Assembly (NCBI GenBank): GCA_034620365.1
Contig: JAQGEQ010000037.1
Location: 62,001 to 126,000, forward strand
DNA from: Pegea sp. RAD2-039
Taxonomy: Eukaryota; Chordata; Thaliacea; Salpida; Salpidae
Direction: 5' to 3'
DNA length: 64,000 bases
Below the pieces are notes generated by a model that was not told the DNA's origin, made no database searches, and saw nothing but the letters and a program-made list of their open reading frames with translations. The stretch's first letter is position 1; the number at the start of each line of letters is the position of its first letter. Of the stretch, positions 24,514 through 36,517 are shown one piece after another. The position numbers were made by a program, and so were the translations under genes.

Positions 24514-25372
24514 ATGAATAGAAGGTTAATTTATATAATTAGTATTTCATTTAAAATATGAATAATATTTAACTAAATTTTGTAATTAATATTATGTTTA
24601 CTAATAATAGTAAAAATTAATAATGAAATATATTTCAATTTTTATTCTAAAGTTTTGATCAGGAAATTTTATGATTAAATTGAAAAATTATCTTTATAAG
24701 AAAATAATTTATAAGAATATTTTTTTTCACAAAACTATTTTGAGAAACCAATTCATTTAATGTTCTGCTTCAAATTTATAACAAATCACTTCTGATAAAA
24801 TTTCATAATTTTACGTAAAAGTTTTATAGTTTTAGCTAATGATTTTATTTTGTCTTAACATCTCATTCACTTTCAATCTATAAAATTTATACTTCTAGAA
24901 ATTTTGCTTCCATTAACTAAAAATGCTTTAATTAATTTGATTTCAGATTAAGTTCATCTGATTATCAAGGACCTCAACTTCATTTTGAAGTTTCATCTCC
25001 TGATCATTCAATAAACTAAAAAAAGAACTTCAAAACGAAACTGAAAAAAGTACAAGCCGTACTGAGCATTATCTGAAGTGAAAAATAATTTATTATTTGA
25101 ATCATTTAACTAATTCAAACAAATTTTTTTAAAAGGGGTTCATAATTGACAAAGAAAAATTTCATGAGACGAGATGGAAAAATGAAAAGCTATTGACGCC
25201 AATTGACCTAGGGGATGACAAACATGAACATGACGACATAGAAGATGACGAACAGGAAGATGATGACACTGAAGATGATAACACAGAAGATGAAGACACA
25301 GAAGATGACGAACAGAAAGAGGACGAAACAGATGATGACTACCCAGTATATAATCGCTGCACGTTGTCTTAG
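24514..25372 (+). pseudogene. Acidic-family gene copy with nonsense and frameshift mutations
   Basis: Exon 1 is ATGAATAGAAG (24514-24524). Exon 2 begins at 24947 after TTTCAG (LSSSDYQGPQLHFEV, then SSPDHSIN) but hits TAA at 25017-25019, where intact copies have GAA. A one-base shift follows, and the donor is GTGAAA. The last exon starts badly (an early stop after the acceptor near 25136) but keeps the acidic tail in one frame: DDNTEDEDTEDDEQKEDE, ending YNRCTLS and TAG at 25370-25372. This closing motif equals NACTLS of the intact minus-strand genes, so it is the same gene, now dead. Confidence 0.7.
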
Positions 25373-25374
25373 TT

Positions 25375-25930
25375 ACTACTAATAATAATAATTTGAATTG
25401 AAAGCAATATAATAGTTTAAAACGTTGTTTCATTCACATGATTACTGGTCAGATAAAAACAAGAGAAGCTTTTATTACATTCTAATGCCCGATCTTTACC
25501 CAAGGAAGTTTTGATAAGGGATAGGCAATTTCCATGGCAAGCTTGATTTGATGAAGTCGGTTTTGCAGAGTTTTTCTATATACTAGAAGGTAGGGTATTG
25601 CAACTTTTATTTGGATCCACCAATTTAACTTCCAATATAAGTTTTTAGTTTAAGCAAACCAAATAGTTCGAATCAATTTTTTATCCAAATAGATTAATAT
25701 ATCACAAGTAATTTTATCACAACTTGAAAGCACTATTCAATAACTATTCTTTAACCTAAAAACCTTATTGAAATAAAATAGAAAATATTTGATTGATCAA
25801 ATTTCTTCTTCTCCGTTAAAACTCTACACTCCATAGATATGAACATTTGATGCATCAAAAATAATCAGAGTTAGATACAAGAATGTTATTTTACTTTGCA
25901 GCTCAATTGTTTCCAAGTTGTTAGTATGTT
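25375..25930 (+). repeat. 3' flank of the acidic gene module, with copies at 33.6-34.1 and 35.05-35.55 kb
   Basis: Non-coding. The stretch GATTACTGGTCAG, then TTTTATTACATTCTAATGCC, then GAAGTCGGTTTTGCAGAG is reproduced inverted at 35.05-35.55 kb, downstream of the intact gene there. It is partly reproduced in direct orientation at 33.6-34.1 kb, and a short piece lies inverted at 28.01-28.07 kb. It marks the 3' side of the duplicated module. Confidence 0.65.
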
Positions 25931-26480
25931 TGTTTAAATATTCTTTCAAGTTTTTATCTTATCATTTTAAAATTATTTGATTTCCAATTTAGAGTATCTA
26001 TTTTTATAGAAATATCCAATTGTAGTAATTAGCGTTTATACCAAGTTTAAAATTGTATTAATTTATTACACATTCGATCTTCAACAACATTTATAATTAA
26101 ATACTAATTACCGCTTGCTTTTTTGATGACCTGGGACTTTACTCCATTCAAATAGTATAAAGCAAGCTTTTGCCTTGATAATAGTGCGTTGACACATAAA
26201 AATTACTTTTAAAAGATTATAACTTTAATAGCAGTATATACTGTTAAGCTTAAACAAACCTTCAAAGATTTGAATCAAAATCATTGACACATATCAACTT
26301 TTAAATGAATTTAAAATCATAAATATCTTTAGATTCTGCTTAATTGATTGACAAATCTTTAACTTCTAGTTTTAACTTAAAACTCATTTTTGATTTATAA
26401 TAAAGTAAGCTGATATTTCTAAATTTATGATATATTTGCAAACAACCAGATGAAGCAATTGGGATTTAAATGGTTCTGCA
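25931..26480 (-). repeat. Inverted partial copy of the tandem unit start, joined to a LINE 5' region
   Basis: Reading the minus strand from 26440 down to about 26000 reproduces the unit junction around 9760-10360: the CAACCAGATGAAGCAATTGG end, then AAATTAAAGTTTTGC-like sequence, the paired TATACTGCTATTAA segment and the TTGATTACACATTCGATCTTCA-like stretch. The junction is therefore not unique to the array. It lies upstream of a LINE on the same relative strand, as in the array. Confidence 0.65.
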
Positions 26481-26489
26481 TTTAATGTA

Positions 26490-27643
26490 GAACCATGGTC
26501 ATAACATCTACCTCTAATTGAAACCTAATGTCCGACATCTGCTGAATTGGCCAAATTTAAATCTGAAATTGTCAACGATGTTGCCAAAATCAACAAAGAG
26601 ATGTTTAGTTTGGCTAAATCAAAGCACAAACTGGATGCCTCTACAAAAAACATGTCACATGGGCCTCGGTGGTCAGTGATCCCGGTTCCGACAAAAATGC
26701 TAGCATGGTGCAGCTTTTTGCCAAATGGTTCACTGACACACACAAAAGATTTACTTTGGGCCGTGAAGACAGAGAAAACAATGTCATCATCTTTAATGTC
26801 TCTGATTCTGATAAGGATGAGGACAGTAAGTTTTAAAATTAAATGTGCTCTTAAAGACTTTCTTTTGTGGACGTTCCAAAGATATCAATGACCAGACCTG
26901 GAGAAAAACGCTCAGATCATCAAAGATAGTTGAAAGTATCCTTTCAGGAAAGATGGGACAAACGCGATTTTCTTGCCAAGCTGTATAAGCTAAGACTTGA
27001 CAAAAGATTCTAGCGCACTAGAGTAGCACATGATATGTGTGAAGATGATCGCTCAGAAAATAAGCGTCTTCTAAAAGAGACGTAAAACTGAAATCAGAAC
27101 AAGCAACCAACTGATTTCAAATACAAAGTTCGAGGTCCACCATGGGCTTTGAGAATTGTCAAGGTTCTTTTTTCAAAAAACGGAAGTGGAAAATAAATAA
27201 CCACTGGACACACATCTTCTTTTTTCAAATTCTCTCCGCACACAATTGTGAATAACCATCCTTCCAGCCTAATATATCAATTTACAGAAGCATATCATCA
27301 TATCTTACGAGCGTCAAAAAGGCAGTTCTTCTAATACATTAGGTATGTTCTTCAACGCACGGTCGATTATTAACAAATTTTCCAATTGAAAGCTCTATTG
27401 TATTCCTAAGATTTCACATTTGCTTTTATTACTGAAACTTGGTTGAAACCGTTTTACCCTGATTCTTTTCTGGTTGACGATAATCTTTTTCGTGTTATGC
27501 GTTGTGATAGACTGTGTGATAGAGTTGACGGTGTTTGCGTAATTTACAAAACATCGCTTGAACCAATGATTTCTAGAAATCAGATCGATGCCATTAATTG
27601 TCCAGGATTTGAGATTATTGCTTTCGATTTTCATTACTCATAG
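26490..27643 (+). mobile_element. CR1/Jockey-like LINE: ORF1 remnant and endonuclease N-terminus, plus strand
   Basis: The first part (26547-26891) is an ORF1-like remnant. It reads KFKSEIVNDVAKINKEM, then NMSHGPRWSV, with a REDRENNVIIFNVSDSD-like segment in a neighbouring frame, typical of LINE ORF1 RNA-binding proteins. From about 27345 a N-A-R-S-I-I-N-K-F start is followed by ITETWLKPFYPDSF (27428 onward), the conserved endonuclease T-E-T-W motif, and by GVCVIYK and GFEIIAFDFHYS. At 27643 the endonuclease is cut and replaced by an inverted piece of the tandem unit. Stops and frameshifts are present. Confidence 0.75.
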
Positions 27644-27649
27644 TCCAAA

Positions 27650-28005
27650 TGTTGGTTTTGATGTCTAGTTCGATTATTTATTATCGATTATTAAATCGTA
27701 GATTTTGACACCAAAGCATATTGGCATCACTTTTTAACAAAGTGGTTAGTTTTGTATTTGAAAAAGTGAAAACAATTTAACTGTTTACAAACTGATTTAT
27801 TGTGACGAGAAGTTCTTGCAAACTAAAGTAAACAAATTAATTCGAGCAATTGTTGAAACTTGTTTTTGGAATGAAAAAACTGTGGTTTTCAATTGAAGTT
27901 TGATTAATCACATTGAAGTCACAGATTTATTTATTTAACGCTTAGCCGTGAGTTACACAAAAAACAGATTTTGAGAAACATAAAAAATTAAAAAATAAAG
28001 CGAGG
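27650..28005 (-). repeat. Inverted copy of the unit-internal segment 8040-8420
   Basis: The minus strand of this stretch matches array positions about 8040-8420, including the GACATCAAAACCAAC-like and CACTTTTTCAAATACAAAACTAACCA-type landmarks. It adjoins a truncated LINE on the left and the acidic gene's 3' flank on the right. No gene. Confidence 0.65.
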
Positions 28006-28195
28006 ATAGTTATCCGGCATTAGAATGTAATAAAAGCCTCCTGTTTTCATCTGACCAGTAATCATGTGAATGAAACAAAGTTACTACGGTTTCAAATATT
28101 TTATTTTTTACATTCAATTTAAATTAATTTAAGGTTTGAAAAAAAGATGAAAAGTATATATATATAAAAATACATAAATTAAATTAAATATTTAA

Positions 28196-29053
28196 CTAAG
28201 ACAAGGTACAGGCATTAAATTCTGGGTCGTTATCTTCTGTTTCGTCCTCTTCCTGCTCGTCATCTTCTGTATCGTCATCTTCTGTGTCCTCATCTTCTGT
28301 GTCCTCATCTTCTGTGTTTTCATCTTCTGTGTTGTCATCTTCCTGTTCGCCGTCTCCTGAGTCTGTTTCGGTCAATAATTCTTCCATTTTCAATTTCGTC
28401 TCATACAATTTTTTAGAGTAGATTTCAAACTCCCTTTAAAAATAATTTGATGGAATTAGTTAAAAAGTTCAAACAATAAATTATTTCTTACATGAGATTA
28501 TGAATAGTACGTTCTAAAGATTGTTCAATTTCACTTTGAATGTCATTTTTTTCGTTTGTTGAATGATCAGGAGATGAATTATCGCAATGATGTTGAGGTC
28601 CTTGATCATCAGATGAACTTAAACCAAATTAATTAAAACATTTTTAGATAATGGAAGTAAAACTTCTAGAAGTCAAAATTTTATAGATCAAAAGTGAAAG
28701 AGGTGTTGAGACAAAATAAAACTACTAGTTAAAACTATAAAAATTTTACATAAAATTATGAAATTTTATCAGAAGTGATTTGATATAAATTTGAAGCAGA
28801 ATTTAAATGAATTGGTTTCTCATAATGGTATTGTGAAGGAAATTATTCTAATTAATTATGTTCTTACAAAGTTAATTTTGAAATTATAGGAAATCATAAA
28901 ATTTACTGCTCAAAACATTAGAATAAAAATTGAAATATATTTCATTATGAATTTTTACTATTATAGTATACATAATAATAGTTACAAAATTTAGTTAAAT
29001 ACTATTTAAATTCGATATGAAATACTAATTATATAAATTTACCTTCTATTCAT
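28196..29053 (-). CDS. Intact three-exon small acidic coiled-coil gene, copy A
   Basis: The minus-strand model is exon 1 29043-29053 (ATGAATAGAAG), exon 2 28492-28617 (126 nt) and exon 3 28196-28433, with acceptors TTTAAG and TTAAAG and donors GTAAAT and GTAAGA. Phases match (2, 2). The total is 375 nt, 124 residues. The product starts MNRSSSDDQGPQHHCDNSS, has a charged helix through LERTIHNLM and YETKLKMEELL, then a tail of repeated five-residue TED-type units, ending FNACTLS. There is no signal peptide, membrane segment or recognised domain; composition suggests a soluble nuclear or cytoplasmic acidic protein, which is inference. A CR1/Jockey-like RT lies upstream on the same strand. It differs from copy B by a few substitutions and one extra 15-nt repeat. 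Confidence 0.65.
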
Positions 29054-30039
29054 TTTAAGATACAATTTCAAAAAGATGGTTAAAAAGTTTTCTGAAAAAT
29101 AATTTATTAAAATGTTACCAATAAACTTTATATACAAGCAAAACTTAAATATCATATATTGGAGAATATTTTAAAAAGCTTATTTTAAAAATCTATTTAA
29201 GTCTAATCTAAACCCATCTGACATGTAAAGTTTTATTCTATTATCAAAATAACATTTATAACTTAATTATGTTTGTGAGGGTAATAGAATATTAGCACAA
29301 AACAACTTTACCATTTAAACTATTCAAAAAACTAAAATCAAGAAACTGTTACAAATATAACTTTTTTATATCTACAATTATCAGAAAATTATTCAATACC
29401 AAAATAAAAAATATTTTACCAATACTTTTTTTTACTAGTGGATTAAATTAAAGTTATAAGTGATAATTATAAGAAGCATTTGTCAAATATATCAAATAAT
29501 AAAATTTACATAAAACGTTTAATAATAAGTAAAATCAAACATGCCTTGGAACAAATATTTCTAGAATAACAACATGAAACCAAAAATATTAATGCTGAAA
29601 TTTCTATTAAAATATTACAGCATTAATTAATATACAAGAAAACTGATTAAACTTTTCTAAAATAACTAATATTACATAAAAAAATTTTATTTCTATAAGA
29701 AACCCTGAAACATTATATACATTAAATACAAAGTTTTAGTAGTGACAATAAGGATTTGTAACAATTTCTAAAGATTATGAAATTATTATACATTCGATCT
29801 TCAACAACATTTAAAATTGATTTTTTTTACTGTTTGGTAATTCCTACTATTTTCATCAAAATATTAAAAAGGTATTTAATTTATAAACTCTTATAAATAA
29901 AATTGTTTAGAATAAAGCTGAAGACAAATTTTGTTTGTGAGCTAAAAGTAAACTCAAAGTTTACTTAAGTTTGACCAATAGTTTTATTTCTTTTATTTAT
30001 TTCAATAAGTTCAAAAGAAAAGATTACTGCCTGTTTACA
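29054..30039 (-). other. Upstream flank of acidic gene copy A
   Basis: No ORF is supportable. It contains the conserved family block (29274-29320, inverted), 221 bp upstream of the ATG, in AT-rich sequence that is nearly collinear with 36518-37480. The rest is homopolymer-rich. Confidence 0.5.
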
Positions 30040-33000
30040 CACATTCTCACAAATAATAAATATTAAGTTATAAAAATATAAAAGTAGTCAGCAAAGCATA
30101 AAAAGTCAACAATTAAATTAAATAGAAATGATGACAAAAAAAGAAAAATCACAGTTTAGAACTGACAATGTTAAAAACATTATAGCGGTTCAACTTCTGC
30201 TTAAACAACACAATTGATTTCAACATGACAATGTTTGATGGCAGCTGGTGCGAAGTACTAATTATATGAAGAATGAGAAAAATTTTCTCTGATTAACCTA
30301 CCAGGTGATATGGGCTTATTAAAATGTGATGTATGTCGTCTGAGTTGATCTACCTGGAAGAAAGGATTAATGGAAAAAAATCATTGAATTGAAGGTAAAT
30401 TAAATTGTGCATAATTCTAAAACAAGATCTAAGCTTCATTTTATACATCGAATTTCCTAAGTATCAAAATTAAAGAAGCTATAACAATATTTTCAACTAT
30501 TGTATTTAATATTAAGTTTCCTACATACCAATCTCGTAACGATTGCCTGAACCGGTTACCTTCTTTAATGATATAACATACTTGATTTGGCATCTATGTA
30601 CTATCTACTGGCATTTTATTCCAAAATTGTACTTTTGTACAATTTGAAGAAATTGAGAAAGCATTATAAATCTTTAAAATTTGAGGCCCTTATAATAAAG
30701 TAGGAAAGGTTGGTTGTTTTTGCAAAGATTTTGAGATAAGGCGGCCAAGATGATAGGGCAATACCACGGTATAGGACCGAAGATATTCATTAAATAATAA
30801 ATCTGTTGATGAAACATTGATTCAGGAATTTGCGATAGGTTAGCGGACAAAAGTTATAAGTTCAGACTTTGCGATCAGTAATCTGAGCCGTCAGTTCATA
30901 AACCAGTTTTCCACAGTGCATCCGCAGTTTGAAGTTTTAAAAGATTGCAAAATATTAGCTTGATGTAATCTACATACGCAAAAATTTCGTCTTCAACTAC
31001 TGCTATCCGTCTTCTGATGAGGTCTTTAATGACGCTTAAACATAAAATGAGACGCAGAAGGCACCCTGTGATGAACCATTGAGCTGAATAAGATTAATTA
31101 AACATCCTATTACACGAGTTGTTAGATTCTACTTGTTAAGCAATTTTTTGTCTACTTTAAGATAAGGCTGTCGATTTTTACATTTTTTAATGCAGTAATG
31201 AGCACATTATATGGGACAGAATCAAACGCTTTAGCAAAATCAAGATATATGATTTCAGAATAAACATTACTTTCTTAATCGGTTGTAAGCTAAGATATTG
31301 AGTCAGGGAAGATCTTATACAATGCCATGCTGGACATCAGATATTAGATGGTGCTCCATCAAATGACTGGTGATATGATTTTGAATGATATGTTCTCGAG
31401 TTCTGCAGATAACTGAAGTCAGCAAAACTGGTCTGTAGTTAAGTGTGGTGTTTCCGGTACCCCGTTTATGAACTGTAGCAATAATAGCCTTCTTCCAATT
31501 TTGTGGAGCTTGCCCACGCCCCAAATTGATTTTAAGGAGTAGGTATATACAGCAAGTTGATTTTTCCTAAAATCAAACAAGGATCTGATTTGGATTGTTG
31601 AAACTGAGTTGGTACTCAGAAACTTTTATAGGAATTTCGCAGTAGGAATGAGAAGTGTTACTTAGGAATGTTACCATCATCGGTTATAAAAAAGCTATTA
31701 AATTGATTGTTTAGCAACTCAGCTTTAAATTTTGGTTCAATCATAAGCTGGTCGCTATTATTAAATAAGGGAGGTATTTCAAATCTCGCCTTAATCTTGT
31801 GATTTATGAAGCCATAAACCGTTTTCTTGCTAGGTGAAGATAAAACTGCGCTTTCTCTTTCTAAATAGAAATTAGAAGTAGATTTCCTGTAAACTAAAAA
31901 CAGATCTTTGTAGAGAGATTTGAAGAAGGGGCCTACGTTAGCTTAATTTTATAAGAGGATTTTTTAATTTTGTAAATTCGTATGTTATTTAGGCAAATCT
32001 GGTTTTTTGTTGACTCCATAAAACAGTATGAATTTTCAATTTTCTTTTTAACGTTGTTGAATAAATAGCATTGATATTTCTGTTACAGTTGAAAACAGAC
32101 ATCCAGTCATTACCTGATAGAAATTTGTTGATATCATCATAATTTCCACGATAACAAATCCTTTTGCTTAAAGTTTTAACTATCAAAAAAAATTTTTTGG
32201 AGCTTGAATTCAATCATATTGTGATCGCATGTCAAAGCAAAAGGTTCTTTTTGATCAACGTAGATAATGTTTTCGGGTTTTGATGTGATAAGAAGATCCA
32301 AAATATTACCACTAATTTGGGTTGGAAAAGTGACCATCAGAGATAGATTATTGGCGTCGATTATTGCCATCGAGAAAGCTTACAAGGGCATGACTTATAA
32401 TTAGTAATTTTGCTATCCAAATTAAAAGATATTCCAAAACATGCCAAATTTGGGTTGTTACAATCAGTTTTAAAAAAATTGAATCCCCTAAAATAGATAA
32501 TTCGGGACACAGAACAATCTTCAAAACGTTCAAAAAAATCCTTAATAGTAACCAAATTATCAATTCTAGAGGGTGGTAGGTATATAAAAAAATTAAAATT
32601 TGAACTCTAAATAATGAAACTCAAAAGCGATAGTCTCAAATCCTTGACAATTAATGGCATCGAACTAAATTCTGAAGATCTTCTGAAGATCTTCTATAGA
32701 TCTTTGTTATAAGTGATATTTTGCTAATTAAGCAAAACACTAACAACTTTTTCATACAGTGTGTCAAAACGCAAAACATAAGGAAAGATTACATACTACC
32801 AGGAAAGAAACAAGTATAAAACGGTTTCAATGAAGAGTTGGGGCTAGTGGCTATTTGCCACTTCTGTTTTGAAAAAGAACCTTGACGATTCTCGATATCC
32901 ATAGTGAACCTCGATATTTCTTTCTGAAATATGTTGGTTGCTCCTTGTGATTGTGGTTATGAACCTCTTTTAGAAGACTTTTTTTCTAAACGATCATTTT

Positions 33001-33480
33001 TACACATATCATTGGATACACTAGATCAACTTTTTACCAAGCATTAGCTTATACAGCTTGGCATGAAACTTGTAATTGTCCCAACTTTATTCAAACATCA
33101 CTTTCCACCATCTGAGCTTTTCACTCCAATTTTAGTCATTGATACCTTGGAAAGGTCCAGAAAATCAAGACTTTGAGATTACATTTGAGTAAAGAGCTCA
33201 CTGTCATCATCTCTATTAGTCTCACAGAGATTAAAGAATGTTTACTTTGTCTTGACGGTGCAAAGTGAGTTTCAATTGGCAAGAAGCTGCACCATGATCG
33301 CACTTTTGTTGAAATCAGAATCACCGACCATCGAGACCCATGTGACATGTTTCTTTGTGGGGTTAATTGGTAGAAACTTGTTTGTTGATTTTGGCAACAT
33401 CGTTGCCAATTTCAAATTTAATTTTAGCCATTTCACTGGATATGGATTTGCCAATAACAGATAATAGGTTTGAGTTAGAA
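30040..33480 (-). mobile_element. CR1/Jockey-like LINE, most complete copy, minus strand, decayed
   Basis: Read on the minus strand from 33480: an ORF1 remnant (33464-33130, with SHGSRWSVI as in the 26.6 kb copy); endonuclease pieces with an ILGD-N-like box near 32490 and LDLLITSKPENIIYV, CDHNMIEFKL (32199-32320); a linker with GNYDDINKFLSGNDW and FNCNRNINAIY (32180-32060); RT with APQNWKKAIIATVHKRG, LNYRPVLLTSV and ISDVQHG (31510-31320); the catalytic box as YVDY at 30965-30976; and a C-terminal LPSNIV region (about 30200-30270). The second catalytic Asp of YADD is Tyr. Frames are broken throughout. The order EN then RT places it in the CR1/Jockey group; the exact clade is uncertain. Confidence 0.8.
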
Positions 33481-33599
33481 TTAGAAGAGGTCGATATTAC
33501 GCCAATGGCTCTACATTAAATACAGAACCATTTAAACCAACTTGCTTCATCTGGCTGCCATCAAATTCATCATAAATTTCCTTGCTTATATCACTACAG

Positions 33600-34110
33600 G
33601 CGAATAAAAACCAGAAGAGGCATTCTATTGCCGAATCTTCACCAGAGGAAGTTTTATCGCAGGATTAGCAATTGCAATTGCAAGGTTGTTTCGATGAAGT
33701 CGGTTTGTTAGAAGTTATTGGCGTACTGGAATGTAAAGTACTTTTATTTGGTTCCACAATAGTTTCCACTTTCATCAAAGGTTTTTAGTATACCCAAACC
33801 AGTGGTTTGGTTCGATACCTTATCCAAATAACAAGTAATAACTTATTCAAAATAATTTTATCACAATTTTAGAACACTATTCAATATAATCTATAGCCTG
33901 AAACCTTATTGAAATAGAATAGAAAATATTTGATTTATCAAAATGTCTTCTTCTCCATTAAAAATCTCCACTCAATAGATATTAACATTGTATGCATCAA
34001 AAATAACCAGAGTTAGATATAAGAATGTAATGATACTTTGCAGCTCAATTGTTCCCGATTTGTTAGTATCTTTGTGTAAATAACCTTCAGTTTTTATCTT
34101 TCTATTTTCA
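33600..34110 (+). repeat. Left arm of an inverted repeat (acidic-module 3' flank)
   Basis: Direct-orientation relative of 25490-25930: GAAGTCGGTTTGTTAGAAG, CTTTTATTTGGTTCCAC, then ATAGAAAATATTTGATTTAT and TGCATCAAAAATAACCAGAG. The inverted counterpart is 35050-35560, giving two arms of about 0.5 kb around a spacer of about 0.95 kb. There is no acidic gene next to this arm. Confidence 0.6.
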
Positions 34111-35049
34111 AATTATTTGATTTCTATTGATTTTATGATTTGATTAACTAATCAAAATCAGCATTTAGATGATTCTGTTTATTCATTTAAAGATAAATGT
34201 TCAGCTTACAAGAATGTGTTTATTAAGTCATCATCTACCAGATACTTTAAGAACTCTTCTCCAAATAGAAATCGTAAAACCGGTAGTCAATCTCGAACTG
34301 AGAGTTCTAATAATCATAGAAGTACTAGCAGCCAAACTTAATAATCTAAATCAAGCAATAACATGCAATCAGATTTGTACTTCTTACTGTTAATTTCACC
34401 TTAATTTGATCTTGTAGATCAGGCAGGGACATCAAAAGGCTGATTTGAGTATTGTTGTAGTGTAAAAAAGTAGATAAAGATAGGATTGATGCAGTGAGGT
34501 ATGATGCCAGCTACTTATGTGTTGACATTTAGAAATGGAATAAATTCGATTGTCATCATAGCTGCTAATAATCTTGTGTGGATGAATAAAGTCTTTGAAT
34601 TCAGTGAGTTGACATAAAGATGAATTATTTTGTTGTTGGAATCAAGTCAATAAGATCTGTAGCATAAAAAATGAGTTACATAAAAGTTTTCGGTGAGAGA
34701 GAAGATCTGTGATCTTTCAGATCTGATTTGAAGAAACTCCTATTTAATCAGATGGTTTTAAGACATACTTGGATTGCCTTAAGTGATTCCAATTACAATT
34801 TTTACAAATTTTTCAGATTTGTTTATAAGAAGAAAGTTGACAGTTTCATAAAAGTGGCAAATAGTATCTCATTTTCTTGTTTCTAACATCCCAATTTTAA
34901 GTTTTTAAACTGAAATTTTTGATACTTGCCAACATAATTGTTTGGATTGGTTTTTTCTAAGAATAAAGAAAACTATGTCTATCCGATTGGTTTGTTAAAT
35001 CCCAAATAAATGAAAATGAACAAATTTGAAAATGAATGGATAAAAACTG
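34111..35049. other. Spacer between inverted arms, with an inverted array fragment
   Basis: 34390-34640 is the reverse complement of array positions about 6950-7210: GATCTTGTAGATCAGGCAGG, GTTGACATTTAGAAATGG and TTGTTGTTGGAA landmarks. The remainder is AT-rich. The 74-codon frame at 34169 resembles no family and I do not call it a gene. Confidence 0.55.
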
Positions 35050-35560
35050 AGGGTACTTAATCAAAGATACTAACAAAATGGGAACAATTAAGCTGCAAAG
35101 TAAAATTACATTCTTGTATCTAAACCTGATTATTTTTGATGCATAAAATGCTAATATCTAGGGAGTGGAGAATTTTAATGGAGAAGAAGAAATTTGATCA
35201 ATCAAATATTTTATATTTTATTTCTATAAGGTTTTAAGGTTATAAAATAGTTATTGAACAGTGCTTTCAAGTTGTGATAAAATTACTTGTGATATATTAA
35301 TCTATTTGGATAAAACATTGATTCGAACTATTTGGTTTGCTTAAACTAAAAACTTATATTGGAAGTTAACTTGGTGGATCCAAATAAACATGGCAACACC
35401 CTACCTTCTAGTATATAGAAAAACACTGCAAAACCGACTTCATCAAATCAAGCTTGCAATGCAAATTGCCAATTCTTTGGGTAAAGATCAGGCATTAGAA
35501 TGTAATAAAAGCCTCTCCTGTTTGTATCTGACCAGTAGTGATGTGAATGAAACAAAGTTA
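35050..35560 (-). repeat. Right arm of the inverted repeat, 3' flank of acidic gene copy B
   Basis: Reverse complement of 25430-25930 and of 33600-34110. It contains the ACTAGAAGGTAGGGTATTGC-type and GAAGTCGGTTTTGCAG landmarks on the minus strand. It directly follows the intact gene ending at 35674, so it is the natural downstream region of the family. Confidence 0.65.
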
Positions 35561-35673
35561 CTTCGGTTTTAATTATTTTATTGTATACTTTCAATTTAAA
35601 TTAATTTACGGTTTGAAGAAAAAGATTAAACTTATATATATATAAAAATACATAAATTAAATTAAATATTTAA

Positions 35674-36517
35674 CTAAGACAAGGTACAGGCATTAAATTC
35701 TGGGTCGTTATCTTCTGTTTCGTCCTCTTCCTGCTCGTCATCTTCTGTATCGTCATCTTCTGTGTCCTCATCTTCTGTGTTTTCATCTTCTGTGTTGTCA
35801 TCTTCTTGTTCGTCGTCTCCTGAGTCTGTTTCGGTCAATAATTCTTCCATTTTCAATTTCGTCTCATACAATTTTTTAGAGTAGATTTCAAACTCCCTTT
35901 AAAGATAATTTGATGGAATTAGTTAAAAAGTTCAAACAATAAATCTTTTCTTACTTGAGATTATGAATAGTACGTTCTAAAGATTGTTCAATTTCATTTT
36001 GAATGTCATTTTTTTCGTTTATTGAATGATCAGGAGATGAATTATCGCAATGATGTTGAGGTCCTTGATCATCAGATGAACTTAAACCAAATTAATTAAA
36101 ACATTTTTAGATAATGGAAGTAAAACTTCTAGAAGTCAAAATTTTATAGATCAAAAGTGAAAGAGGTGTTGAGACAAAATAAAACTCTTAGCTAAAACTA
36201 TAAAACTTTTAGGTAAAATTTTGAAATTTCATCAGAAGTGATTTGATATAAATTTGAAGCAGAATTTAAATTAATTGGTTTCTCACAATAGTTTTGTGAA
36301 AAAATATATTCTATTGAATTATGTTCTTATAAAGATAATTTTTAAATTATACGAAATCATAAAATTTACTGCTGAAAACATTAGAATAAAAATTGAAATA
36401 TATTTCATTATGAATTTTTACTATTATTAGTAAACATAATATTAGTTACAAAATTTAGTTAAATACTATTTATATTTTAAATTAAATACTAATTTCATAA
36501 ATTTACCTTCTATTCAT
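35674..36517 (-). CDS. Intact three-exon small acidic coiled-coil gene, copy B
   Basis: Exon 1 is 36507-36517 (ATGAATAGAAG), exon 2 35955-36080 (126 nt), exon 3 35674-35896. Phases match and the total is 360 nt, 119 residues. The product matches copy A except for a few changes (for example NLK for NLM at the exon 2/3 join and GDDEQ for GDGEQ) and one fewer TED-type five-residue repeat. Both copies keep all splice sites and the frame although the intron and LINE sequence around them has diverged by many substitutions and indels, which suggests but does not prove that the protein is under constraint. The C-terminus FNACTLS is shared. The acidic tail alternates TEDE and TEDD blocks. Function unknown. 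Confidence 0.65.
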
